This document shows, in pieces, positions 23,235-33,109 of a stretch of DNA of 64,000 nucleotides. Position 1 is the first letter of the stretch; each line of letters begins with the position of its first letter. Source of the DNA: Favolaschia claudopus (Eukaryota > Basidiomycota > Agaricomycetes > Agaricales > Mycenaceae); contig JAWWNJ010000111.1 in the NCBI GenBank assembly GCA_037176885.1, positions 124,001-188,000 on the forward strand, read 5' to 3'. Both the position numbers and the translations under genes were made by a program. The notes below the pieces were generated by a model. It saw only the letters and a program-made list of their open reading frames with translations, made no database searches and was not told the origin of the DNA.

Positions 23235-26200
23235 GGTCATAACCCTTCCAGCGAACAAAGTACCATAGACTTCCCGTAGCGGATCTTGGCATCCAATATC
23301 TCCTCGACCTCCCATTGCTTGTCGCCAGGAACGTCAAGGACTGGTGGCGGCTCTTCGTGTCTGGGGCGAGTGGGGAATGGATCGGCTTCCACAAGCTGAA
23401 GTTTCACGACAGGGAAGACAGGGTGGAGGGCAGAGTACCGGGGCGGCAGCTCCAGTTTGAAGGCACCATTACCGACGACCTTCAGAACCTTGAAGGGGCC
23501 GATACGCCGGTGGGAGAATTTCACCGAAGGGCGGGTGGTGCGGATATCTGAAGCATCAACCCACACCCGGTCACCAACCTTGATGTCTGGAGCTGGTGTC
23601 CGCCGGCGGTCATAGTACTGCTTGTACTCTGCTTTGGCCTTGACAAGTGCTGCCTTCGCCTCGGAAACCCCTGATGCAATCCGATCGTGGAACTCGTTCA
23701 CAGCCTCCAACCTAGAGCGTGCAGCGTGGGGGCTCAAAGCCCATCCGTGGAAGCCGACCAGTGTCCGTCATGAATGGTACCTGCTGCGTGGAGGAGTGCA
23801 TGTGGTTGTTGTACGCAAACTCCGCTGCAGGTAGCAGCTCATCCCAGTCGTCCTGCTTGTAATTGGTGAAGAGTCGGACGTACTGCTCGATTTCCTGGTT
23901 AACACGCTCCGTTTGGCCATCGGTCTGCGGGTGGTAGGCCGTAGAAGTGGCTGGGGTGACCCCAACGAGGCGCCAAAGCTCGCGCGTGAACTCTGCGATG
24001 AACTGGGTGCCACGATCCGAGATGTACTTCTCTGGCAGGCCATGGTGGCGCCAGACGTTCCGGTAGTACAGCCGAGCAGCACCAACCGCGTCGATGGTGG
24101 TGTGACACTCCATGAAGTGCGCTCTCTTCCCAAGGGCACAGACAACGACCATGACTGCATCGTATCCATGGGCCTCGGGAAGCTCGACGATAAAGTCGAC
24201 CGACACGGTGTGCCAGCGCTCTTCTGGGATCTCTGTGGGGTGGAGCTCACCAATCGGCAGTTGACGAAGCGCCTTGGTGCGGCAGCACAAGTCACAAGTC
24301 GCGACATACCGACCGACATGGCGCGACAGCTGGGGCCACCAGTAGTTCCGAGACACGAGCTCCAGGGTCTTGAAACGACCAGCATGGCCTGCAACGCGCG
24401 TGTCATGGTGCTGCTCCAGGATGCGTCGGCGGAGGTCCTTGTCTCGGGGGACGACAATCTTCCCCCGGAAGTAAAGGAGTCCACCTTCAATACGCCATTC
24501 CGAAGACCGGGCGGACCGCACACCTCGGGCCTTGAGGAGTTCCTTCGCAGTCAGGGCAATGGGCTCTTCAAGGTCGGGGTCTCCAGCAAGCGCATCACGA
24601 ATGTCGCGCAGGAGGGGAGCCTCAGGGCCAGCAATAACCAGGGCCTCGGTGGCCCGAACGTGGAACAGCTCGGGTCGAAGCAGGGTAACGTCCTGGTTAT
24701 CGTCCTGCACTCCATGGTCCGGTCTCCGAGAAAGCGCGTCGGGGCGACCCATGAGGCGACCCGGTTGGTGGTGCAGCGAGAAGTCGAAACGGGAGAGGTA
24801 GAGAGACCACCGAGCTTGGCGACGGTTGAGCTTCTGGGCCTTCCGGAAATATTCCAGGTTTTTGTGGTCCGTCCAGATCTCAACTGGGTGCTGCGCGCCC
24901 TCAAGGAAGTGGCGCCACTCCTCAAGGGCTCGCACGATCGCAAGCATCTCCTTGTCGTGAATCTCGTAATTCCGCTGCACCTCGTTCAGGCTTTTGGAGT
25001 AGAACGCAACCGGATGCCACTTGCCATCGTCACCCTGCTGGGAGAGGACGGTACCGGTGGCATAGTCAGAGCTGTCAGCCTCGAGCCGGTACGGGCGTTC
25101 GGGGTTTGGGAGAACCAGAACGGGGTCCCGAGTCACCCGCCGCTTGAGCTCGTCAAAGGCAGCTTGCTCTTCAGGCCCCCAGGTCCAGGCAATGCCCTTC
25201 TTGGTGAGTCTGAAGAGGGCTTGAGCAACGTCTGAGAAGCCCGCAATGAACCGGCGGTAGAAGTTTGTGAAGCCAAGGAACTGCTGCACATCCTTCTTAT
25301 TCTCAGGCGCTGGCCAAGCTGCCACTCCTGCAACCTTTACAGGGTCCATCTCGACGTGGTTGTGGGAGATAATCACGCCGAGGTACTCAATGGAGGTCCG
25401 CTCAAACTCACACTTCTCGGCTCGAAGGTAAAGCTTGTTTGCGCGAAGCCTCCGCAGGACCTCTCGGACGATCTCTCGATGCCGACGGATGTCTGAGTGG
25501 GCAATGAGGATATCGTCGAGGTAGACCATGACGTCGCCAGAGAGGATAAGATTCTGGAAGATGTCATTCATCATGGTCTGGAAGGTTGCAGGGGAGTTGG
25601 TCAGACCGAAGTACATGACCAGCGGCTCAAACAGTCCCCGGTTGGTCCGGAACGCTGCCTTCCACTCGTCGCCTTCACGGATTCGAACGTTGTTAAAGCT
25701 CCATCGGACATCGAGCTTCGTGAAGTACCGGGCTCCCCTGAGTCGGTTGATGAGGTCGTTGATTAAGGGGAGCGGGTAACGATTCTTCACGGTCATAGCG
25801 TTTAAAGCTCGATAGTCCTGTATGAACCAAAGTCCGCCGTCCTTCTTCTTGACGAAGAAGACGGGTGAGGCCATAGGTGATTTTGACGGTCGAATCCGGC
25901 CAGTGCCAAGTCCCTCCTCGATGAAGGCATCAAGTTCCTTCTGTTCGAGAGGCGAGATTGGGTAGACCTTGCAGTTCGTGGGTTTAGAGTCCGGCACGAG
26001 CTCAATGGCATGGTCCCAGGATCGGCGTTCAGGCAGCGAGTCAAAGGACTCCTTGTTGAAAACATCGTCAAACTCTCGGGCCCATTCGGGAACGTCCGAG
26101 CGCGCCGGGGCTGAGTTTTTGGCGTATGCCTCAGCCAGGCGCTGGGAGACGGTGCTTCCAGCACGGATATCCTCAGAAGGCAGGAACTGGGTGTAGAACA

Positions 26201-26707
26201 CCCGGTCTCCCGGCTCAAGGGGGTCATCCACTTCATCCGCATCATCCACTTCATCCACATCATCCTCGTCATCATCCTCGTAGTCCGGGAACAGCTCTGG
26301 CAGGTCATCGTATTCATCTTCGCCTAAGTCTATGGCGCAGATGGATGGAAGGGGACCAAGTCGGAGCTGCCGGAGGATCTCAGCGGCCAGGCGGGACTCT
26401 CGGCGTGCAGCGCGAGCCTCCAGGCGAACCTCGGTGCGGCACGTAGAGCACTCGCTGGGGCATCTGCTCATCTTGACCTCTCGGGTGTCCCAGTCAATCT
26501 CCGGGTTATGCTTCCGGAGCCAGGAGTAGCCGAGGATGAGCTTCTGCTTCCCAAGACGGGTAACAGCGAGCTGCATGCGCTCAGAGTGACCACGATACTG
26601 CAGCACGACGTCAGCCACCTCGCGGATCGCACCAGCCTCATTTGGCCAGCCATCCACATTGAAAACTGGAATGGGCTGTGCAAGGCGGCGGAGGGGGAGG
26701 CCAGACT

Positions 26708-26949
26708 TGTCAGAATATAAACCGAGGTGGCTGAAAGCCAGTAGAGCTCTATCAGAACAAGAGCTGCTGGAGTGCAGGTGCAGGAGCACACGGAGGGGCA
26801 CAAGAGTCTCAGAGATGAGGGTAAAGAGTAAGAATGATTGATTATGGACTGTACTCAACTACGAGAAGTATATAAATGTAGATAGGTATCAATGGATAAG
26901 AAATGTCCGAAGTCGGAATGATGCGAACCAACAAATTCATATCCTGACA
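26708..26949 (-). repeat. TRIM 3' LTR (242 bp)
   Basis: Same sequence as 28084-28325 as far as can be read by eye. On the plus strand it runs TGTCAGAATATAAACC to CATATCCTGACA. Confidence 0.93.
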
Positions 26950-28071
26950 CTCCCACCTTCGCAAAGAACGAGATATAGCCTACAAAGGAATAAAAGCAAC
27001 AATAACGAATGTGCGAGAGCTCCCACCGAATAGCGCATTCAGAAGACACAAAGAACTATAGCAGTCATACCAAAACAAACACCAAGGCAGCGCAAACTGC
27101 AATCAAGACAATGGCTACAGTCCCCGTCACCGAATGTTGAAAAGACAGTTGCGCTACAATGGAGAAGTTGGCGAGAACAAGTGTTGTTTCCGCAACTTGG
27201 CTATAATTGGTCGTCCGCATGTGCGATCCAAGTGGAAGCCCATAAGCCTTCACTTGATGATAACCAGATCCTGCGCGTATACATAGCAGCGCACTGGCCA
27301 TTAGATACCTAGAAAATACCAGCGAAAATGGCTCCACTATCCAAGTGAACAATAAAATCTGGATGTGATACACTGTGTGCGCAAGGACAGCACAGCAGTT
27401 GGAGCAGCAATGTTGGCTCCCACCTATCCCAAGAGACCGCAGCATACAGTGCAGCGATTAGGAATAGAAGTTGGTGGTGTGTTCTGCCGAACGGTAAGGG
27501 TCGTAATCTGTGATGGAAGAAAGAGGTCGGCAGAATGAATATGGAAGCTCATGCTGGTAGGAATTGTCGTGCAAGGGGAAGTGAACCGACAATGGCTGTA
27601 GACGCCGTTGTAATCCATGGAACAGCAGGACAATTGAGGTAAATAATAACCTCCTCGAGGGTGAAAATGCTAGGGATGATGGAAGGATCATGAAAGGAAA
27701 AAATTCCTTTCAATAGTGAGGATCCGGAGAGAGGTCGAAGCTGCACACAGTGTGGGAGAACTGAGCATAGTGTGTGGGAAAGAACTCTCGGACAGTCATC
27801 GGGTTGAGTAGGTCATGTGCATAGGCACTTGACATCCATGAGAGATCTCTACAGCAGTGTGAGAACCAGTAGATGCTGTAGAGATAAGAGTGTCGAGGCT
27901 GCAGTGTAAGGGAGGCTTGAGAGGATGACCTAGGAAGAGCAGCAAAGATTCGAGGTGGATGTGAGGATGGCATAGATCAGGTTGAGCAGTGGAAGTAACG
28001 AGTGGATGGTAAGATCCCGGAGGCACGCTGGAGCAAGCCGCTCTCGCATCAAGCTCAGGCGCTAGGGCGCG

Positions 28072-28083
28072 GGGCCCATAACC
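28072..28083 (-). promoter_or_regulatory. Primer binding site of the TRIM
   Basis: On the minus strand GGTTATGGGCCC directly follows the 5' LTR. It pairs with GGGCUCAUAACC of a eukaryotic initiator tRNA-Met anticodon arm with only one G-U pair. This suggests priming from an internal half-tRNA, as known for Drosophila copia. The tRNA sequence is from general knowledge. Confidence 0.55.
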
Positions 28084-28325
28084 TGTCAGAATATAAACCG
28101 AGGTGGCTGAAAGCCAGTAGAGCTCTATCAGAACAAGAGCTGCTGGAGTGCAGGTGCAGGAGCACACGGAGGGGCACAAGAGTCTCAGAGATGAGGGTAA
28201 AGAGTAAGAATGATTGATTATGGACTGTACTCAACTACGAGAAGTATATAAATGTAGATAGGTATCAATGGATAAGAAATGTCCGAAGTCGGAATGATGC
28301 GAACCAACAAATTCATATCCTGACA
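28084..28325 (-). repeat. TRIM 5' LTR (242 bp)
   Basis: Partner of 26708-26949; followed on the right by the AGACT duplication and the Gypsy protease sequence. Confidence 0.93.
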
Positions 28326-28639
28326 AGACTTAGCTGCGAACTCAGAGTCAATGAAGTCTGAGGTGGCACCACAGTCAACGAGACCTTCGAGGGAAAGCTT
28401 GGTGGCGTCCTGGACTGCCTGAATCTCAAGGGGGAGATGCAGGGAGTTGGCACCGGGTGCAGCAGCAACAGTATAGCGCTGAGGAAGTCTACGTTCCCAA
28501 GGCTTTCGCCGGATGCGTGGGGAACGGAGGGGAGCAGGGGGTACGTCTTTCATTTCGGCAGGTTCAACAGATGTAACATTGGCAGACTCATCATACAAAC
28601 ATGCGAAACGATTAGGGGACGCGATCGAGGGCGTACCGC

Positions 28640-30283
28640 TCACTCGTCGCGTGGGAGAAAACCCTGCTCTTCCTCGGCGACTACAGACTCCGGCTCAGGG
28701 AGCGAGTCGGTGGTGGCAACCCGAGCCACCAGTTCGGAGAGGAGCTCGGACCCAAGCTGACGTATGACCTCGTCAAGGACATCAGCGGCTCGGACGTCAG
28801 CCGGGGTGGGGCAATCCCGGGCCAGGTGTGGACCGCCGCATCGGTAGCAGCCACGGGGAGGTCCTCTCCCGGAGCGCGTGCGATCAACGTCCATGGGGAC
28901 TACCAGCGGAGGAGCAGGAGCTGGCATGGCCCGAGGAGGAGGCGTAGGAACAACAGGGAAGACACCTGCTGGACGTGAGCGAGCGGCTGGCGGAGCTGAG
29001 GGGGTTTTCGGGAGAAGCCCAGCAGCACGAGCCCGCACGTGCGATTCGTACTGGCGGTACGCTCGGGTCCGCCAAGCCATGTAGTCGCGGAGGTCTGGGG
29101 GGTCGCTGGACGAGGTGATGGCCGCATTGATGGCAGGGTCAAGGCCAGAGCGGAACTTGGTGACCTTGACCAACGGGTCAGCAAACCCAGCAAGGTCGAA
29201 GAGGTCTTCAAAGTCATCAGTGTACTTGAAGACATCCCGGGAGCCCATATAGTATGCCCTAGACTCGAGTTTGTGTAGGGCGTGGTCCTGCTCATTCTCC
29301 TCGACAAAGCGTGAGCAGAACTCCTTGGTGAAGGCGTCCCAGGTGAGGAAGGGGAAAGGGGTTTTGATGGACATGCGCTCAGCCCATTTTTGCGCAGAGT
29401 CTTTGGACATAAAGGACATGGTGAAACGCACTGCCTTTTCCTCGGACATCTCGCCACCTTCGACAAACGCCTCCGGAACCAGTCGGATGTAAGTCCGAGC
29501 TAGTCTCTTGTAAACAGACGCTACAACAAAATATATCCTCGTACCTGCGGTTTGTTGTAGTCTGTCAAGTTGCTGTCATCGGCGATTGGAGGTGAGCCAA
29601 ATGCCGTAATGATTTTAATCAAGTCGAATCAATCGCGTCGTTGTGCATTCTGCTACGTGTTTTTAGTTACTCTGCTGTGCGGGGTACCTTTGGCAACTCA
29701 TTTCAATGATGTTACTCACTTGAATGGAAGGAAATGGCTGAAAATTGACGGAGATCGCAATTTGGTGGGTTGGCCGCCGGCCACCCGCGGTGTTGTGAAT
29801 TCCTGTCGCACTGAGTGAGATAACTCACTCAAACTTTATATACCTGCTCGACTATGTTAATTTGAGCGTCGTGTCCCAAAATTTAGGCAATTGACGGGGG
29901 CACAGTGGTAGTATAAGGTGAATAGCGGGTGGGAACTATTTCCCAATTCGTACATTACGGCATTATGCCCACCTCCGTGCATCACCCCCGTGGCAAAATA
30001 CAGACTAAGTCCGAGCTGAGTGAAGGAAGGCCCGGCCAGCCGAGCGGTCGCCGTCAAAGACGAAAGGGGGGTTCGGTCGAAGGACCGTTTTTGCTGCCGG
30101 GGTGAGGTTGGCAAAGAGTCCTGGACTCTCGGCCGGAGGCTCTGGAGGAGCGGCAGGGGTCGGAGCAGTAGTAGTGGAAGGATTGGCAGCAGTTTGAAAA
30201 AGCTCGACCAGACGGTCAACAGTCCTCTCGAGCCTATCCATCCGCTCGGCGGCGGCTGCAGCAGCGGCGGCAGAGTCGGTCAT
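28640..30283 (-). pseudogene. Gypsy gag, split by a 507-bp insertion
   Basis: The start is at 30283 with 'MTDSAAAAAAAAERMDRLER', 143 bp after the 5' LTR. The capsid segment begins with 'NPPFVFDGDRSAGRAFLHS', breaks at 30017, and resumes at 29491 as 'YIRLVPEAFVEGGEMSEEKA'. The rest contains 'TWDAFTKEFCSRFV' and 'FDLAGFADPLVKVTKFRSGL', a Pro-rich linker, and the zinc knuckle CX2CX4HX4C in 'GCYRCGGPHLARDCPTP' that would bind genomic RNA. It stops at 28640 (TGA) and overlaps pol in the -1 frame, so Pol was probably made by frameshifting. Apart from the insertion the frame is open. Confidence 0.88.
29501..30007. mobile_element. Insertion in Gypsy gag with 9-bp duplication (507 bp)
   Basis: AGTCCGAGC is present on both sides (29492-29500 and 30008-30016), and the gag frame resumes exactly when the segment and one copy are removed. 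The ends share only a short inverted repeat (TAGTCT). It contains a hairpin near 29512-29565 and a palindrome TGAGTGAGATAACTCACTCA. No ORF of note. Confidence 0.75.
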
Positions 30284-30426
30284 GGTGGGTTCTAGAGAGG
30301 GGGAGGAGGGGGCAAGATTCGCGGTTTGCGCGTCCGAGACAGCAGAGGAGGAGTCCGACGAAGCGTCTGAAAAATCGCCAAAGCGCGCAATCTTGACCAG
30401 TTAATCCCTTGGAGCCTTTCTTCTGC

Positions 30427-30759
30427 TGTAAGGGCAACCTTTAGGACCCGAGATGTCTCGAGGGTCTAGCGAGGGAGAATCCAAAGTTAATTAAGAAGCT
30501 ACTAAGAATACATCACACCGCACCTAGCGAGGGAGAATCCAAAGAGAAGAAAGGCTGAGGATTCCCACGCTAGGTGCAGTAAACATATAGTAACTAGTTC
30601 CCACAAGCTCGGAGCAATCGGCAATGATCCCGGGCCAAGTCACATGCCTTACTCCACGATGACATAGGGCTTTGGGGATTTGACGGGAAAGTGGGAAATC
30701 TGCAGGAGGCCTGCGTCATAGGTGGCTGTGTAGTGCCAAAAGAGGGAGTTCCCCTGACA
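30427..30759 (-). repeat. Gypsy 5' LTR (333 bp)
   Basis: Partner of 22259-22590. Gag begins 143 bp downstream on the minus strand. Confidence 0.95.
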
Positions 30760-30764
30760 CTCGT

Positions 30765-31081
30765 GCACTCTGTATTCTTCCACTAGTGTTGTTATCGATA
30801 TTGACTTCAAACTAACATACAGAGAGCAGCGGGACGTAGAACTCAAGCGAGTCCGCCATTTATGTTCAATGTCCATGCCCCGCGGGTGCCGGAGCGAAGC
30901 GGAGGCGTATCTTGTCCGTCTTAATTTCATGTCGATGTCTGATCGATGCCTCTACTTTCTCTTCTACTCGCTCGCTCGCCGCAAAATAAGGTGTCTCTGG
31001 TGTTGGTGTTGTTAAACATTATACAAGGTGGATATATGAAATGTAAGGTATAACTAATGTGAAATAAATTGATTATGCATA
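30765..31081. other. No clear gene; possible continuation of the Gypsy target gene
   Basis: A minus-strand reading 'MADSLEFYVPLLSV' near 30860 may be the start of the gene remnant continuing at 22253, but this is unproven. Confidence 0.25.
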
Positions 31082-31570
31082 CTAGTAGTATTCTTCCTCC
31101 GAATCATATCCACTGTCCTCCGACTCTGTGTCTCCCAGATCTTGAGCTGTAATCAGTTCTTCCGGCTCCTGGTCTTCGTCTGGCATCTCTGGTGTCTCCG
31201 GGTTAACTCCGCGCTGGATCCGAAAGTCTCTGGGCAGCCCTGCTTCAAGATAGCGCCGGCGTTCCACGGCTTCTCTCCACAATTTAACTGTGTTCTCGCG
31301 ATTTCCTCGAGCGCCCTTCTTCGGAACGAGAGTTTTCTTTGGGTCGAGATCTTGAGGACCGTAGCGCGCGTGCCAATCCAGCTGGGCATCGATGAGTGGC
31401 ACCGATAAGTAACCCGGTGCTCGCAAAGGCAAATTTGCGGAATAGACCTCGGTCATGGTTAGGATGGCAATGACTCTGTCGATAGCGTCAGAGGCAGCCT
31501 TTGTCTTTTCGCCACGACGTCTAGTCTTCTCGATCTGTGCTTCGGCTTTCTCCTTCCTGTGCTGAGCCAA
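31082..31570 (-). CDS. Hypothetical protein with acidic tail (C-terminal part)
   Basis: An open frame of 162 codons that looks gene-like. It starts basic and charged ('HRKEKAEAQIEKTRRRGEKT'), has a central block 'IDAQLDWHARYGPQDLDPKK', and ends with an acidic Tyr/Asp/Glu tail ('ESEDSGYDSEEEYY'). Upstream, another frame reads 'GALTEYKFNRTSDHLKQLEN', which is equally gene-like, so either a frameshift or an intron lies near 31570-31600. I do not recognise the family and cannot fix the start. The acidic tail suggests a nuclear or chromatin-associated role only in the vaguest sense. Confidence 0.45.
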   Translation of the reverse strand: MAQHRKEKAEAQIEKTRRRGEKTKAASDAIDRVIAILTMTEVYSANLPLRAPGYLSVPLIDAQLDWHARYGPQDLDPKKTLVPKKGARGNRENTVKLWREAVERRRYLEAGLPRDFRIQRGVNPETPEMPDEDQEPEELITAQDLGDTESEDSGYDSEEEYY

Positions 31571-32279
31571 CGAGATCTTCTGCTGCCGATTGCCGCCAGA
31601 TTCATCTTGTTCTCGAGTTGCTTGAGGTGATCTGATGTTCTGTTGAACTTGTACTCCGTCAACGCCCCTTGGCCTCCCCCACCTCTTACATATGACGTAA
31701 CAAATTTCCTTTTTTGGTCAACTGATCCGAAAGTGATTTTGGCGATGAATGGCGAACGACCTACTTATACCTATTTTATAGAAAAGGCTTTTTGGATGTA
31801 GTATGTATCATAAGTGCTTTAGCTAGTTCTGTATGAAGGTGGCTTTTCTTAAGGAATTTTCTCTCAATAAAGAAACTTGAATTTGAATATATTTAATCAG
31901 TTGTAGGCATGGAGAATTTGTGGACATCTTGAGTTGCTGGGGGGAACAATGTTCCCCCCAGCCCCCCCTCCTTTGGTCTGCCGGCACATTAGAGGAGAGA
32001 TAGATTTTTTTTTGGCTTTTGTATCGTTGATTTCAATGTTTAATACAATATTGATGGAAAATCTAGCGCGGAGGAGACCCCCGCGGACCCCCCTTTAACG
32101 CTCGCCGCTTGGCCCACTGCGTGGTGCTAGCGCTCGCCGCTAGGGCCCACTGCGTGGAGCTTATACATATTTTTCGCGCGGTGGAGCGGTGATGAAAAAA
32201 AGACGGGTACAAGCAAAACGAAAACGTCAACGCGGGCTTCGAACTCCAGACCTCATCGCAAGCAATCATGGCGACGAGA
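31571..32279. other. Spacer with palindrome and tandem repeat
   Basis: 31936-31962 is a perfect 13-bp-arm palindrome (GCTGGGGGGAACA and its complement around one A). About 32100-32160 holds two units of roughly 30 bp beginning CGCTCGCCGCT. A GAGTTCGAAG motif near 32230 on the minus strand is weakly tRNA B-box-like. No gene. Confidence 0.5.
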
Positions 32280-32311
32280 TTGGCAACTAGTGCTGCCGGG
32301 AGCTGGAGTTA

Positions 32312-32689
32312 CAGCCGTTTTGGAAACAATATACGGGTTTTGATTGAGTGGTGCTCGTTCGTTTGTGCTTACCTTTGTTTTGCTTCCCATCACCAGCTCC
32401 ACTTCAGCCGAATTTGAGTCTTTGCTTCCGCCACCCAGAGAACACCGGAAAAAACAGGGGGTTAACGGAACTGAGGATTAAGACTCAGCTGCTACTTGCC
32501 CAGAGCTCGACACGGCCATGACTTGCGAGCAAGGGCAAAAACAAGGGACCAACGGCAATTGATGCGGTACGGCAACGCCCCACAGAGTGGTGCTCCCGGC
32601 TTTGCCGATGACAGAATGGTCAACAAACGTAAGCACAAACGAACGAGCACCACTCAATCAAAACCCGTATATTGTTTCCAAAACGGCTG
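32312..32689. mobile_element. Tc1/mariner-type MITE family A, copy 2 (378 bp)
   Basis: Same family as 9207-9594; TIR of about 65 bp beginning CAGCCGTTTTGGAAACAATA; TA at 32310-32311 and 32690-32691. It sits 24 bp inside the hAT left end. Confidence 0.88.
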
Positions 32690-33054
32690 TAGCTCCGAGC
32701 TGAGTTCAGCTCCAACTCGACCCGTTACCATAAACGGCACCTCGAGGTGATGCCAGCTCGCCTCGCCTCGGCCCCCAAAACAGGCACCGTGACACTTTTG
32801 ACAGCGTCACTGAGTGACTGGCGCGTCTACCACAATCCTCGTCCTCCCGCTCACCGGCTAGCGTGTTCCTGCCGCGAACCAATCCTCCTATGCTTCACCT
32901 CAACCTCGCTTGGCGTCGACGTCACCGTCTGACTGCTACGCAGGACGCGATACGCCCCACACAGAGCTGGAAATAAGACGCAAAGGTGGCGCGTCGGGAG
33001 AGTGTGTTGGCGCACTCAGGGTCCAAGGTACGCGCAATAGATACCTCCAAAATG

Positions 33055-33066
33055 TTATATATATTG
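33055..33066 (+). promoter_or_regulatory. TATA-like element of the hAT transposase
   Basis: TTATATATATTG about 45-55 bp before the transposase ATG (33110). Position and AT-run suggest a core promoter, which is an inference. Confidence 0.4.
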
Positions 33067-33109
33067 CCCCAATTATACTCCATCCCAACCCTCCCTCTTG
33101 TGAACTCCC

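Larger units (their letters stand above)
26708..28325 (-). mobile_element. TRIM-like (Copia-type) non-autonomous LTR element (1618 bp)
   Basis: Two 242-bp LTRs (26708-26949 and 28084-28325) appear identical by eye and start TGTCAG and end CTGACA. AGACT flanks the element (26703-26707 and 28326-28330). The 1134-bp interior encodes no Gag or Pol. On the minus strand, the 12 nt after the 5' LTR (GGTTATGGGCCC) match the initiator-tRNA anticodon region, and a purine tract (GAAGGTGGGAG) precedes the 3' LTR. It has inserted into the Gypsy protease. Confidence 0.9.
22356..28643 (-). pseudogene. Gypsy pol (protease, RT, RNase H, integrase, chromodomain), disrupted
   Basis: The protease begins near 28430 with 'LEGLVDCGATSDFIDSEF' and is interrupted by the TRIM at 26708-28325. 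It resumes with '[11 protein letters not shown]' and '[17 protein letters not shown]'. RT follows with '[19 protein letters not shown]' and the catalytic '[10 protein letters not shown]'. RNase H has '[13 protein letters not shown]' and '[10 protein letters not shown]'. The integrase has an H2C2-like '[19 protein letters not shown]' and 'CDLCCRTK', then D, D, E motifs in '[10 protein letters not shown]', '[10 protein letters not shown]' and '[15 protein letters not shown]'. A +1 shift in a run of five G/C bases near 23725 separates it from the C-terminal 'VGDRVWVDASDIRTT' part. A second shift near 23263 breaks the chromodomain ('YFVRWKGYDQG' in the alternative frame), which a MITE at 22797-23234 then splits. 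The end of the frame lies in the 3' LTR. pol overlaps the end of gag in the -1 frame. Confidence 0.9.
22259..30759 (-). mobile_element. Ty3/Gypsy LTR retrotransposon, nested with three younger insertions
   Basis: Two LTRs (22259-22590 and 30427-30759) bound the element, starting TGTAAGGG and ending CCTGACA on the plus strand. A perfect CTCGT duplication flanks it (22254-22258 and 30760-30764). Gag and Pol are read on the minus strand, so 30427-30759 is the 5' LTR. After removing the insertions at 22797-23234, 26708-28325 and 29501-30007 (with their target duplications) the element is about 5.9 kb, a normal Gypsy size. Domain order is Gag, zinc knuckle, protease, RT, RNase H, integrase, chromodomain. 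The LTRs differ by one base, so the insertion is recent by that clock, yet the coding part is broken. Confidence 0.95.

Noticed and set aside
24000..25240. Long plus-strand open frame (23913-25235) opposite Gypsy pol
   Set aside because: It is the antisense of RT/RNase H/integrase; composition is explained by codon bias of the minus-strand gene and no motif is present.
26708..28325. Treating the two 242-bp repeats as the Gypsy LTRs
   Set aside because: They have their own AGACT duplication inside the Gypsy protease; the Gypsy LTRs are the outer 332/333-bp repeats with CTCGT.
32221..32287. tRNA-like sequence on the minus strand left of the hAT element
   Set aside because: Only a weak B-box; acceptor and anticodon stems could not be formed.
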